A stretch of 64,000 nucleotides of DNA, from positions 2,294,001 to 2,358,000 of the forward strand of contig NZ_JBGCUN010000001.1 in NCBI RefSeq assembly GCF_041103235.1, in the 5' to 3' direction. The stretch is from Yoonia sp. R2331 (lineage in GTDB: Bacteria > Pseudomonadota > Alphaproteobacteria > Rhodobacterales > Rhodobacteraceae). Under the pieces are notes generated by a model. That model was not told the DNA's origin, did not search any database, and was given only the letters and a program-made list of their open reading frames with translations. Both the position numbers and the translations under genes were made by a program. How positions within the stretch are numbered: the first letter of the stretch is position 1; each line of letters starts with the position of its first letter. This document shows, piece after piece, positions 18,489 to 27,476 of this stretch.

Positions 18489-18563
18489 GCTGTGGTAGCT
18501 CAGTGGCAGAGCACACCCTTGGTAAGGGTGAGGTCGAGAGTTCAATCCTCTCTCACAGCACCA
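18489..18563 (+). tRNA. tRNA-Thr (GGT), CCA encoded
   Basis: 75-base cloverleaf: acceptor GCTGTGG/TCACAGC with a terminal G-T pair, D-arm AGCTC...GAGC, anticodon stem ACCCT/AGGGT around loop TGGTA giving GGT, T-arm GAGAG-TTCAATC-CTCTC, discriminator A, encoded CCA. The last 29 bases are the first part of the tandem repeat that follows. Confidence 0.96.
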
Positions 18564-18795
18564 TCCGCCCCAATCCCCGAAACTCCGACGGCACCTAAGC
18601 CGACCCAGCGGTCTCGACGTACGGGCACGCCACGCACCCTGCGTGCGAGAGTTCAATCCTCTCTCACAGCACCATCCGCCCCAATCCCCGAAACTCCGAC
18701 GGTACCCAGACCGACCCAGCGGTCTCGACGTACGGGCACGCGACGCGCACCCTGCGTGCGAGAGTTCAATCCTCTCTCACAGCACCATCCGCCCC
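18535..18795 (+). repeat. tandem repeat of the tRNA-Thr 3' end plus ~82 bp spacer
   Basis: Two full units (18535-18645, 111 bp; 18646-18758, 113 bp) and a 37-bp partial third (18759-18795). Each unit begins with the same 29 bases found at the 3' end of the tRNA-Thr gene (T-arm, acceptor strand and CCA) and continues with a shared spacer that differs at about five substitutions plus a two-base insertion. Each spacer ends in a GCACGC...GCGTGC hairpin. The architecture recalls the rtT repeats after E. coli tyrT, where 178-bp units carry 19 bases of tRNA-Tyr. Confidence 0.92.
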
Positions 18796-19065
18796 GACCT
18801 CGAAGCCTCGTATTCAGTCCGTTTGGGCAGGTTCGATGTCCGGCCGCGCGTACTTTTCGGCAGATCAAAACGCGGGGGCTGGCGTTCCGGGTATCGAAAA
18901 AGTATCGTTTTACGACCAACGGGCTGGAAAAGTGGACATTTTGGCACATCTGTGGACGAAACTGTTTTGGGGCAATGCAGAGCGAAACCGATTGACGCAA
19001 GGAGAGGAAATTGGCACCTGCTTGCATGAAATTCACTGCCTGTCCCGCATGACCGAGGAGTTCGC

Positions 19066-21945
19066 GTGTCTCTTTTCCTGATTCTTGCCATCCCCTTTGT
19101 TGGTGCATTGCTGCCGGGGTTGATGATGTCGGCTGGCCGTGCGGCCTGTGCCGGTGTCACCTTTACCGTTAGCCTGCTGGCCTTTGTCGGCCTGCTATCA
19201 AACCTGCCTACGGTTCTGACCGGCGAGGTGCTGACGGCCCGGATCGACTGGATGCCAGTGCTGGGGCTGAACTTTACGCTGATGCTGGACGGCTTGGGCT
19301 TTTTCTTTGCGTTGCTGATCCTGGGCATTGGCCTGCTGATCATTGCTTATGCACGCCATTACCTCAGCCGCGACGACAATATGGGCGAATTCTTCACCTA
19401 TCTGCTGCTGTTTCAGGGCGCGATGGTGGGGATCGTTCTGTCCGATAACATCCTGCTTTTGCTGGTCTTCTGGGAGCTTACCTCGCTATCATCGTTCCTG
19501 CTGATCGGCTATTGGAAGCACCTGCCCGAGGGCCGTCAGGGCGCGCGCATGGCGCTGACCGTCACCGGCATGGGCGGGTTGGCGATGATTGGCGGGATGC
19601 TGATCCTCGGCCAGATCGTTGGCAGCTATGATCTGAGCGTCATCCTGCAAAACCGCGAGCTTATTCAGGCCGATCCGCTGTATCTGCCTGCGCTGATCCT
19701 GATCTTGCTGGGGTGCTTTACCAAATCCGCGCAGTTCCCGTTCCATTTCTGGTTGCCGCACGCGATGGCGGCCCCCACCCCGGTCAGCGCCTATTTGCAC
19801 TCTGCCACGATGGTCAAAGCGGGCATCTTCCTGATGGCGCGGATGTGGCCGGTGCTGTCGGGCACGCCGGAATGGTTTGTGATCGTGACCTCAGCGGGTC
19901 TGATAACCATGGTGCTGGGTGCGCTGATTGCGATCTTCAAGCATGACCTCAAGGCGTTGTTGGCCTTTTCGACCGTCAGTCATCTGGGGCTGATCACCAT
20001 GCTGCTTGGCACCGGCACGACCTTTGGGGCTTTTGCTGCGGTGTTCCACATCCTCAACCACGCGACGTTCAAGGCCGCGCTTTTCATGTCCGCAGGCATT
20101 GTCGATCACGAGGCGCATACACGCGACATTCGCCGCCTTGGCGGGCTGCGGCACCTGATGCCGGTGACCTTTGTGATTGTGACGCTGGCGGCCTTGTCGA
20201 TGGCGGGCATCCCGTTCCTGAACGGCTTTTTGTCCAAGGAAATGATGCTGGAAGAGACCACGCACACGACGCTCTTTGGCGTCTGGTGGCTGGTGCCGGC
20301 GCTGGCGACAGTCGGGTCGCTCTTTTCGGCTGCCTATTGCTTCCGTTTGATCGGGCATGTGTTCCTTGGGCCGGTGCGCGACGACTACCCCGCAACACCG
20401 CATGACCCCGGCCCCGGCTTGTGGCTGCCGCCTGCAATTCTGGTGGTGCTGGTTGTCGTGATCGGTGTGGCACCGTTCCTTGCGCAGGACTTCGTGATTT
20501 TTGTCGCCAAGGCCGTGATCGGCGGCGTTGATACGCTTGAAGTGAAGTACATCAAGATATGGCACGGGCTGGTGCCCGCCCTTTTCATGTCGATCGCAGC
20601 GGTCGTTGGAGGCCTGCTGCTGATGGCGATTTACAAGCCGTTGTTGCGCGCATGGGATGCCGCCCCCCGCCCTGAAGCCAAGACCATTTTTGAGGCCATC
20701 GTGGCCACTGCGGTATCGCTGGCCCAGCGCCTGATCCTGCCGCTGCACAATGGCGCCTTTTCGCGCTATGCGGCGATTGGTGCGGTGACGATTCTGGCAG
20801 CCGGGTTCCACGCCTGGAGCACCGGCACAATCAGCGCGCCGACCCGCACGCCACAGGCCGCAGGCCCCGTGCCGATTGCCGGGTGGCTGATGCTGGTCGC
20901 GGCCACCGTGGGGCTGGTATTCCTGCACCGCAACCGCCTGCTGTCGCTGATCTTTATCGGCATCGTGGGGCTGATGGTCTCGATCGGGTTTGTCTTCCTG
21001 AGCGCGCCTGATCTGGCAATGACCCAATTCACCGTAGAGGTGGTCACCATCATCCTGCTTCTGCTGGCGCTGAACTTTCTGCCCAAAGCAACGCCTGTCG
21101 AAAGCTCTGTCCTGCGGCGGGTCCGCGACGCGGGCGTGGCCGTTGCGGGCGGGCTTGCGACCTTTGCGCTGGCCTATCACTATCTGCTGCGCGACGCGGT
21201 AACCGCCCCGATTTCAGAATTCCATCTGGCGAATTCCTACAAAGGCGGCGGCGGCACCAATGTGGTCAACGTGATCCTTGTCGATTTCCGGGGCTTTGAC
21301 ACCTACGGCGAGATCATCGTGCTGGGGATCGCGGCGCTGCTGATCTATGCGCTGACCGAGACACTGCTGGATGGCCCCGTGCGGCGGCGGTTGCTAAACC
21401 GAGAGCCTGACCAAGAGCGCGCGGGCGATATGCATCCGATGATGATGGTCGTCCTGACCCGCGTGATCATGCCTGTGGTGCTGATGGTGGGCTTCTATAT
21501 CTTCCTGCGCGGCCACAATGAACCGGGCGGCGGGTTCATCGCCGGTCTGATCGTGTCGATCGCAGTGGTGATGCAATATATGGCCAGCGGCTTTGCCTGG
21601 GCCTCTGCCCGACAACGCTATCCCTATCACGGGATCATCGGTGCCGGCGTATTGATCGCAGGCTTTACCGGGATCGGGTCATGGTTTGTCGCCAAGCCCT
21701 TCCTGACCTCTGACTTTACCTATGTGCGCATCCCGCCCTTTGAAAAGTTCGAGCTTGCAACGGCTGCATTGTTCGACGTCGGCGTCTTCCTTGCTGTGGT
21801 GGGTGCGGTGATGTTGTCGCTGGAAAGCTTCTCTCGACTGGCGCGGCGCGCCAATGTGCAGGACCCTGATTACCCGATGGATATTAATCCCTCCAGACAA
21901 ACGGCGGCCCCTGTCGGCGGCTCTGACGCCGGACAGGAGGTGTAG
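19066..21945 (+). CDS. mrpA: Mrp-type Na+/H+ antiporter, fused subunits A and B
   Basis: 959 residues, about 25 membrane spans. The N-terminal two thirds are NuoL-like (LFWELTSLSSFLLIGYW, Lys/His-bearing helices such as HSATMVKAG and FHILNHATFKAALFMSAG), followed by a DUF4040-like segment and a C-terminal MnhB domain (GFYIFLRGHNEPGGGFIAGL), so A and B are one chain as in other Alphaproteobacteria. Forms the heteromeric multi-resistance and pH antiporter with C-G, exporting Na+ for H+. GTG start after GAGGAG. It begins the operon; mrpC follows two bases later. Confidence 0.95.
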   Translation: MSLFLILAIPFVGALLPGLMMSAGRAACAGVTFTVSLLAFVGLLSNLPTVLTGEVLTARIDWMPVLGLNFTLMLDGLGFFFALLILGIGLLIIAYARHYLSRDDNMGEFFTYLLLFQGAMVGIVLSDNILLLLVFWELTSLSSFLLIGYWKHLPEGRQGARMALTVTGMGGLAMIGGMLILGQIVGSYDLSVILQNRELIQADPLYLPALILILLGCFTKSAQFPFHFWLPHAMAAPTPVSAYLHSATMVKAGIFLMARMWPVLSGTPEWFVIVTSAGLITMVLGALIAIFKHDLKALLAFSTVSHLGLITMLLGTGTTFGAFAAVFHILNHATFKAALFMSAGIVDHEAHTRDIRRLGGLRHLMPVTFVIVTLAALSMAGIPFLNGFLSKEMMLEETTHTTLFGVWWLVPALATVGSLFSAAYCFRLIGHVFLGPVRDDYPATPHDPGPGLWLPPAILVVLVVVIGVAPFLAQDFVIFVAKAVIGGVDTLEVKYIKIWHGLVPALFMSIAAVVGGLLLMAIYKPLLRAWDAAPRPEAKTIFEAIVATAVSLAQRLILPLHNGAFSRYAAIGAVTILAAGFHAWSTGTISAPTRTPQAAGPVPIAGWLMLVAATVGLVFLHRNRLLSLIFIGIVGLMVSIGFVFLSAPDLAMTQFTVEVVTIILLLLALNFLPKATPVESSVLRRVRDAGVAVAGGLATFALAYHYLLRDAVTAPISEFHLANSYKGGGGTNVVNVILVDFRGFDTYGEIIVLGIAALLIYALTETLLDGPVRRRLLNREPDQERAGDMHPMMMVVLTRVIMPVVLMVGFYIFLRGHNEPGGGFIAGLIVSIAVVMQYMASGFAWASARQRYPYHGIIGAGVLIAGFTGIGSWFVAKPFLTSDFTYVRIPPFEKFELATAALFDVGVFLAVVGAVMLSLESFSRLARRANVQDPDYPMDINPSRQTAAPVGGSDAGQEV

Positions 21946-21947
21946 CA

Positions 21948-22304
21948 ATGGAACTGCTTGTTGCCTCTGCCATTGGTGTGATGACCGCAGGTGGTCTTTA
22001 CCTGGTGCTTCGCCTGAGGACTTTCCCGGTGATCTTGGGAATGTCGCTGCTGACCTATGCGGTCAACGTATTCCTGTTCGCTTCTGGCCGCCTGACCATT
22101 GGTGCGGCCCCTGTGCTGCGCGATGACGTGACCGCCTATGCCGACCCGTTGCCGCAGGCGCTGGTGCTGACGGCCATCGTGATCTCATTCGGGATGACGG
22201 CGGTGGTTGTGATGATCGCGCTCGGTGCCTTTCTGGGGTCTGACGATGATCACGTGGATGATCAGCCTGACGCGCCCAAGACAGATGCGGAGGATGCGGT
22301 ATGA
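21948..22304 (+). CDS. mrpC: Mrp antiporter subunit C
   Basis: 118 residues, three membrane helices, NuoK-like. Recognisable by GVMTAGGLYLVLRLRTFPVI, NVFLFASG and the Pro-rich DPLPQALVLTAIVISF segment with C-terminal acidic tail. Partner of subunits A and D in the Mrp complex. Starts two bases after mrpAB and overlaps mrpD by ATGA. Confidence 0.95.
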   Translation: MELLVASAIGVMTAGGLYLVLRLRTFPVILGMSLLTYAVNVFLFASGRLTIGAAPVLRDDVTAYADPLPQALVLTAIVISFGMTAVVVMIALGAFLGSDDDHVDDQPDAPKTDAEDAV

Positions 22305-23851
22305 CCCATTGGATCATCACCCCCGTCATCCTGCCCGCTTTGCTGGCGCCATTCATTGTGCTGGCCGCGCGCTATCACATTGGCATTCAGCGGGCGTTTT
22401 CCGTGGCCGGTGTGACCGCACTGATCGCCATTGCAGCGAGCCTTGCCTGGCAGACCGCTGACGGCACGGTGCTGCTGTACCAACTGGGCGATTGGGCCGC
22501 GCCCTTTGGTATTGTGGTCGTAGGCGACCGTCTGTCGACGATGATGGTGTTGCTGACGGCGGTGCTGGCGTTCTTCGTGTTGCTTTTTGCCATCGGGTCC
22601 GATTGGGACCAACGCGGGCGGCATTTCCATGCACTGTTCCAGTTCCAGCTGATGGGTATCATGGGCGCGTTCCTGACCGGTGACCTTTTCAACCTTTTTG
22701 TGTTCTTCGAGGTTCTGCTGATCGCAAGCTATGGCTTGATGATCCACGCAGGTGGCAATGCGCGGCTGCGCGCGGGCGTGCAATACGTGCTGTTCAACCT
22801 GATCGGCTCTACGTTGTTTCTGTTCGCGCTTGGCTCGATCTATGCCGAGACCGGCACGCTGAACATGGCTGATCTGGCCAATCGCGTTGACCTTATCGGG
22901 CCAGAGGCAACGGTAGGCATTCGCGTGGCGGCAGTGTTGCTGCTGCTGGTCTTTGCAATCAAGGCCGCCGTTGTGCCGCTGCACTTTTGGTTGCCTGCCA
23001 GCTATGCAGAGGCCCCTGCCCCGGTCGCAGCCCTGTTTGCGATCATGACCAAGGTCGGAGCCTATGCGATCATCCGGGTCTATACGTTGGTCTTTCCACC
23101 CGATGTGGACGCAACCGCAGGGTTGCACGACGTTTGGCTGCTGCCTGCGGCGCTGATCTCGCTTGCGATTGGCATGATCGGGGTGCTGGCGGCCAAGCGG
23201 CTGGACCGGCTGGTGGCCTTTTCGGTGATTGGGTCGATGGGCATGGTGATGGTGGCAACGGCGCTGTTTACCCCAACCGGGATCGCGGCGGCGCTTTACT
23301 ATATCGTGCATTCGACGCTGGCCGGGGCCACGCTGTTCCTGATCGTAGATCTGGTGCGCGCAGGCCGGGGCAGTCTGGTGCTGACGCCGCAACATGCGAT
23401 GGCAGGCACGGCGCTGACGGCGGGGATGTTCTTTTTGGGCGCGATCGCGATGGCAGGCTTGCCGCCGCTGTCGGGGTTTTTGGGAAAACTTCTGGTGCTG
23501 GATGCCGCCTTTAACGACGACCTGATGCCCTGGATCTGGGCGATTGTGCTGGGGTCCAGCCTGATCAGCATTCTGGGCTTTGCCCGCGCGGGCAGCATCC
23601 TGTTCTGGAAGGCTCACAGCATCGACCCGCCCGAGACCGACCCGGAGCTTGCCCCACCCGCAGCCCCCGCGATCCTGTCCTATGTGGCCGTGGGTGGCAT
23701 GGTGACCATGTTGGTCGGACATACCGTCTTTGCCGGTCAGGTCCACGGCTATACCACGACCATTGCCGCGCAATTGTTCGCACCAGAGCCCTATGTTTCA
23801 ACCGTGCTGGACACCCCCGGCAAGCTGAGCACCCCGAAAGAGGATCACTGA
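22301..23851 (+). CDS. mrpD: Mrp antiporter subunit D
   Basis: 516 residues, about 14 helices, NuoM/N-like proton-channel subunit. Seen: GDLFNLFVFFEVLLIASYGL (Glu in the conserved helix), ALFAIMTKVGAYAIIRVYTL with the conserved Lys, and YIVHSTLAGATLFLIVDL, then GLPPLSGFLGKLLVL. Overlaps mrpC by four bases and is one base from mrpE. Full length, no lesions. Confidence 0.95.
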   Translation: MTHWIITPVILPALLAPFIVLAARYHIGIQRAFSVAGVTALIAIAASLAWQTADGTVLLYQLGDWAAPFGIVVVGDRLSTMMVLLTAVLAFFVLLFAIGSDWDQRGRHFHALFQFQLMGIMGAFLTGDLFNLFVFFEVLLIASYGLMIHAGGNARLRAGVQYVLFNLIGSTLFLFALGSIYAETGTLNMADLANRVDLIGPEATVGIRVAAVLLLLVFAIKAAVVPLHFWLPASYAEAPAPVAALFAIMTKVGAYAIIRVYTLVFPPDVDATAGLHDVWLLPAALISLAIGMIGVLAAKRLDRLVAFSVIGSMGMVMVATALFTPTGIAAALYYIVHSTLAGATLFLIVDLVRAGRGSLVLTPQHAMAGTALTAGMFFLGAIAMAGLPPLSGFLGKLLVLDAAFNDDLMPWIWAIVLGSSLISILGFARAGSILFWKAHSIDPPETDPELAPPAAPAILSYVAVGGMVTMLVGHTVFAGQVHGYTTTIAAQLFAPEPYVSTVLDTPGKLSTPKEDH

Positions 23852-23852
23852 C

Positions 23853-24353
23853 ATGACCCGCGCGCTCAACTGGCTGTTGCCGCATCCATTTCTGACGCTG
23901 CTTCTGGCGGTGGTCTGGGTGCTTTTGCAGAATCAGGTGTCCGCCGGGATGGTGGTTTTTGGCCTGATCCTGGGTGTGATCATCCCGCGCGCTACGGCAA
24001 ACTGGTGGCCTGACAGACCCACCGGGTTCCGGCTGGGCCGGATGTTCAGCTATGCGCTGGTGGTGATCTGGGACATCATTGTCGCCAACGTGCAGGTCGC
24101 ATGGATCGTGCTGACCGTGCCGAACGACAAGCTAAAGCCTGCGTGGATCGCGATCCCGCTTGATCTGGTTCAACCCGAGGCGATCACCGTGCTAGCTGGC
24201 ACCATTACCCTGACGCCTGGCACCGTCTCGGCTGATTTGTCGGACGAAGGCCACAGCCTGCTGGTGCATGTGCTGCACACCGATGACCCCGATGCGGTGC
24301 GCGATGACATCAAGACCCGCTATGAAAGCCGCCTGAAGGAGATCTTTGTATGA
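23853..24353 (+). CDS. mrpE: Mrp antiporter subunit E
   Basis: 166 residues with two N-terminal spans and a soluble C-terminal part. Typical features: LLPHPFLTLLLAVVWVLL, IWDIIVANVQVAWIVL and TLTPGTVSADLSDEGHSLLVHVL. Needed for assembly of the Mrp complex in studied bacteria. ATGA overlap with mrpF. Confidence 0.93.
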   Translation: MTRALNWLLPHPFLTLLLAVVWVLLQNQVSAGMVVFGLILGVIIPRATANWWPDRPTGFRLGRMFSYALVVIWDIIVANVQVAWIVLTVPNDKLKPAWIAIPLDLVQPEAITVLAGTITLTPGTVSADLSDEGHSLLVHVLHTDDPDAVRDDIKTRYESRLKEIFV

Positions 24354-24634
24354 GCGCCGCAGGATTGTTTGACCTCGCCCTGATCGTGGCCTTTTGCGTA
24401 CTGGCCCTTGGGCAAATCTTGTCGATGGTGCGGCTGGTGCTTGGGCCAACGGTCGGTGACCGCATTCTGGCGCTGGACACCATGGTGATCAACGCGCTGG
24501 GGCTGGTGATCCTGCTGGGCATCCATCAGGGGGTCGAGATCTACTTTGAGGTCGCGATGCTGATCGCCATGCTGGGCTTTGTGTCGACCGTGGCGCTGGC
24601 GCGGTTTATTCTGCGGGGGGACATCATCGAATGA
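24350..24634 (+). CDS. mrpF: Mrp antiporter subunit F
   Basis: 94 residues, three membrane helices. Family pattern RLVLGPTVGDRILALDTM followed by the third helix with the Glu of GVEIYFEVAM. Small subunit of the Mrp antiporter; coupled by ATGA both to mrpE and to mrpG. Confidence 0.93.
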   Translation: MSAAGLFDLALIVAFCVLALGQILSMVRLVLGPTVGDRILALDTMVINALGLVILLGIHQGVEIYFEVAMLIAMLGFVSTVALARFILRGDIIE

Positions 24635-25005
24635 TACTTGAAACGATTGGTCTGATTGTCGCGGCACTGTTCCTGTTTGTGGGTTCCGGCTTTGTGCTGG
24701 TGGGCGTGATTGGCCTGCTGAAGTTCAACGACCCAATGACCCGCCTGCACGCGCCAACCAAGGTTGGCACGATGGGGATTGGCATGCTGTTGCTGGCCGC
24801 AATGTTGCACGCCTTTATCATGAGGGACGGGTCGTTTCACGAGCTGCTGATCATGGCGTTCCTATTTGTGACCGCACCGATTTCGGCAAATTTCATTGCC
24901 AAAGTGAACATTCACAAGCGGACCTGCGACACGCCACCTGCCCCACCCCGGGATGCTACGTGGTCGACGCTTACCTCGCCCGACGCGCCGCAGGACAACG
25001 CCTAA
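24631..25005 (+). CDS. mrpG: Mrp antiporter subunit G
   Basis: 124 residues with three spans and a hydrophilic tail. Family pattern GVIGLLKFNDPMTRLHAPTK with TVG/GTMGIGML region, then FVTAPISANFIAK. Last gene of the mrpAB-C-D-E-F-G operon, which is complete. Ends 10 bases before the convergent stop of the lipoprotein gene. Confidence 0.93.
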   Translation: MILETIGLIVAALFLFVGSGFVLVGVIGLLKFNDPMTRLHAPTKVGTMGIGMLLLAAMLHAFIMRDGSFHELLIMAFLFVTAPISANFIAKVNIHKRTCDTPPAPPRDATWSTLTSPDAPQDNA

Positions 25006-25015
25006 GCCCACGCAG

Positions 25016-25459
25016 TCAGTTCCGGGGCGGTTCACACAGCTTGGCGCGCGGATCGAGGCGGATGAATTCCTGCGCGGAAATCCGGTGGATTTCTGTCGGC
25101 GGAATGAACTGCCATTCCTGCAGATACTTACGCTTGATCCCGCCGCGCATGTAGCGCGCCATCTGCTGGTTGCCGATGGGACCGACATTCACGTTCGAGC
25201 CGTGGAACCCGATCTGCGTGTAAGGCCCCAGACAGGCATTGGGTAAAGAGATGAAGATCACGCAGGCGGAGTGGCAGTAGTTGCGGATTTCGACACGCCC
25301 ACCCCAGGCCAGCAGCATGGCGCGGTCCGCTTCGGCGCTGATCAACTGACCACCGCCATCGCGGCGGATTACGTAAGGTTCCGTGGTGGGAGGCGGCCTG
25401 CGGTCCGTACAGGCCCCCAAGGTGCACGCCAGTGCAAACCAGGCAAACATACGCATCAT
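25016..25459 (-). CDS. putative lipoprotein with ClpP-like domain
   Basis: 147 residues. Lipobox TLGAC places the modified Cys at position 17, so it should be membrane-attached in the periplasm. The remainder (GGRVEIRNYCHSACVIFIS, then TQIGFHG) resembles the ClpP/SDH-like serine-hydrolase fold of COG3904-type periplasmic proteins, with the Ser of HSAC and a His as candidate catalytic residues; a third residue cannot be assigned by eye. Extra Cys residues may form disulphides. Coupled by ATGA to the saccharopine-dehydrogenase-like gene; last gene of the reverse-transcriptase operon. Confidence 0.7.
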   Translation of the reverse strand: MMRMFAWFALACTLGACTDRRPPPTTEPYVIRRDGGGQLISAEADRAMLLAWGGRVEIRNYCHSACVIFISLPNACLGPYTQIGFHGSNVNVGPIGNQQMARYMRGGIKRKYLQEWQFIPPTEIHRISAQEFIRLDPRAKLCEPPRN

Positions 25460-27057
25460 ACCCTTTCCGTTGCGGCCCTGGCCAGATGCCCCCGATACCG
25501 CACAATCAACTGCCCCGTCAGCGGCGCATAAAGTGCCACGTCAAACCGGAACTGGCCGTCCTGCGCGGTCTCGACCGCCACGCTTTTCGGCAGCACCCAA
25601 CTGGGCATCGGCATACCAAGAAAGCGCCCTGCCGACACGGGGAAATGCAGCCCGTCGGCAGCAACCCGCAAGGCGAGATCGAAGGTCAGCGGCCCGAACT
25701 TTTCGGTCATGTGCCCTTGCCGCGCCGCCATAACAGAGCGAAAGACGCGCCCACCGAAGTCGCGCTGCCAGACCTCTTTGCCAGCAACGGGTGATTTGGT
25801 CACTGTCACAGGGATCGCGTCGCTGGCGGGCGGAAACCCCACCACGGCGGCGATCAGCCGGGGCCAGAGCCCTTTGCCGCGATCCACGCGCGCCTGTCCG
25901 ATCAGGCGGCGTGGCGCATGGGTCTGGTGGCTGTCTTGCACCACTTGCGGAAGTGTTGCGAATGCTTCGCCCAGCACGCGTTGGAACAGCGGTGCGGGCG
26001 GTGATGAGGCAACTTCTGTCACTGCGGCCAGATCGGACAGCGCGTCGGTGATCGCATCACGCGATACCTCTGCCAAGGCGGGCCGCGCGCCGGAACGGAT
26101 GCTGTCAGGTGCGCGCAGCACGGCGCGTGCGGCGATGCCGGGGACAAATGGCCCCTCGCCCTTGCGCACCAGCAGCCGCCAGTCGTGGCGGGTGCCGTCA
26201 TCCGTCACCACGCGCACCGCCATGCCGCCAACATCAGTGCCAAAGGGCCCCAGCAGCTTGGCCGCGTGATAGATCGCGGCCACAGGCATCGGAAAGGTCA
26301 GGTGATGGCGCATCCACGACAGCACCGCCAGCCCCCGGTTCATCAGCCCGAGTTCCAGACCGGCATGGAACGTCACGGTGCGGGCGCCAAAGAACGCCGG
26401 GAACAGCGTCTGATCCGGGACACGGATCGCATAGCCTGCGCGCCGCACCCCCTGCCCCAGATGAAACATGCGGCGCTGAGTCCACGACCGGAGCGTCACC
26501 TGCGCGCCATCAATCTGGTGCTGCATGGGTGTGCCTGCCTGATGCAGAATGCTTTCGACCACCGCGCGTCCACGTGGCGCGCGGTTGCCGGGTAGAATGG
26601 CGGTGTGGATCGCGTCAATCGGCGTATCGGCTGCCAGATCAGCCACGATAGCCGAAGACAGCGCAGGCACCGATGAGACACCCGAAAGCGCAAAGACGCC
26701 CGCCGCGGCGGCCGCGTCATTCAGTGCTGAAATGCCTGCGCAGAAATCGGCATCATCAGCTAGGTCGAGGTAGTTCACACCCTTGCCAATGGCCGCACGG
26801 GCCAGCGCGTAGGGGTCCTTGCCATAGGCGTGAAACGGGCCAGCGGCATCGACCACCACATCTGGTTTCAGCGCCCAGAGGGGCGACAGATCGCCGGTGC
26901 GATCAAGGCACAGGTGGGTGCCGCCGATCCGCGCGGTCAAGGCCTGCAAAGGGGCTGCGCGCCGTCCTGCGACGACCACCACGTGACCGTCGCGCAGCAA
27001 TAGTTCTGCCAGTCGTGCGCCAAAGACCCCGGCGCCGCCGATCACCACCACCTTCAT
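25456..27057 (-). CDS. saccharopine dehydrogenase-like protein with C-terminal DUF4166
   Basis: 533 residues. N-terminal Rossmann motif VVVIGGAGVFGARLAELLLRD (residues 3-23; Gly-rich loop GxGxxG-like), and DVVVDAAGPF, mark a saccharopine-dehydrogenase NADP-binding domain. The C-terminal ~180 residues, with WQRDFGGRVFRSVM, look like DUF4166. Cytoplasmic; real substrate unknown and not necessarily saccharopine. Overlaps the DCC gene upstream and the lipoprotein gene downstream (ATGA both), so the three are tightly coupled. Confidence 0.85.
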   Translation of the reverse strand: MKVVVIGGAGVFGARLAELLLRDGHVVVVAGRRAAPLQALTARIGGTHLCLDRTGDLSPLWALKPDVVVDAAGPFHAYGKDPYALARAAIGKGVNYLDLADDADFCAGISALNDAAAAAGVFALSGVSSVPALSSAIVADLAADTPIDAIHTAILPGNRAPRGRAVVESILHQAGTPMQHQIDGAQVTLRSWTQRRMFHLGQGVRRAGYAIRVPDQTLFPAFFGARTVTFHAGLELGLMNRGLAVLSWMRHHLTFPMPVAAIYHAAKLLGPFGTDVGGMAVRVVTDDGTRHDWRLLVRKGEGPFVPGIAARAVLRAPDSIRSGARPALAEVSRDAITDALSDLAAVTEVASSPPAPLFQRVLGEAFATLPQVVQDSHQTHAPRRLIGQARVDRGKGLWPRLIAAVVGFPPASDAIPVTVTKSPVAGKEVWQRDFGGRVFRSVMAARQGHMTEKFGPLTFDLALRVAADGLHFPVSAGRFLGMPMPSWVLPKSVAVETAQDGQFRFDVALYAPLTGQLIVRYRGHLARAATERV

Positions 27058-27458
27058 CCGATCAACCTTGCGCGCAGGGCCGGATCAGGGATCGCGCACA
27101 TGTCGCCGCGCCCGAACAGTGCATAGCGATTGCGCGCGATCCGGGCATAGAGCCAGCCGCGCGGCCGGGCCGGGATCAACCGCAGCAGCGACAAGGCGCG
27201 CCCCCAGCCGCCTGAACGCTCGCCCACGCGGATCAGCGCATCAAAGTCGCGCCAGACGGTCCCGTTCTCGATGAAAAGCCAACTGTCGGGGTCAATTGGG
27301 TCAAGTCCGTTGGCAGCCAGTAGCTGCCGGCCCATCTCGGTCTGGATCGGGCAGATACGGATGCTTTGGCTACGGTCCAGACGATGGATCATCCGCGCGC
27401 CGAAACTGCAAAGCGCGCAGGTGCTGTCCATCACGGCAACGGGAGCTTGGGGGTGCAT
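27054..27458 (-). CDS. DCC-family thiol-disulfide oxidoreductase (DUF393)
   Basis: 134 residues from the ATG after AAGGGAA; a TTG five codons upstream is less likely. The N-terminal DSTCALCSFGARM contains the CxxC of the DCC family (Asp-x-x-Cys-x-x-Cys), with thioredoxin-like fold; the C-terminal LYARIARNRYALFGR is typical. A thiol-disulphide role is assumed for the family but not proven. Starts 18 bases after the reverse-transcriptase stop and overlaps the next gene by ATGA, so it appears cotranscribed with both. Confidence 0.85.
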   Translation of the reverse strand: MHPQAPVAVMDSTCALCSFGARMIHRLDRSQSIRICPIQTEMGRQLLAANGLDPIDPDSWLFIENGTVWRDFDALIRVGERSGGWGRALSLLRLIPARPRGWLYARIARNRYALFGRGDMCAIPDPALRARLIG

Positions 27459-27476
27459 GTCGTTTCCCTTCAAGCC

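Noticed and set aside
18381-18995. 204-codon plus-strand frame across tRNA-Thr and its repeats
   Set aside because: It runs through the tRNA gene and has no ribosome site. The Arg/Pro/Ser-rich repeats simply translate the DNA repeat. A protamine-like product as proposed for tyrT (Tpr) is conceivable but not supported.
19891-21180. 429-codon open frame on the minus strand
   Set aside because: Antisense to mrpA with the same compositional signature of a shadow frame.
22262-23773. 503-codon open frame on the minus strand
   Set aside because: Antisense shadow of mrpD; the translation is His/Gln/Arg-rich and has no ribosome site or fold pattern.
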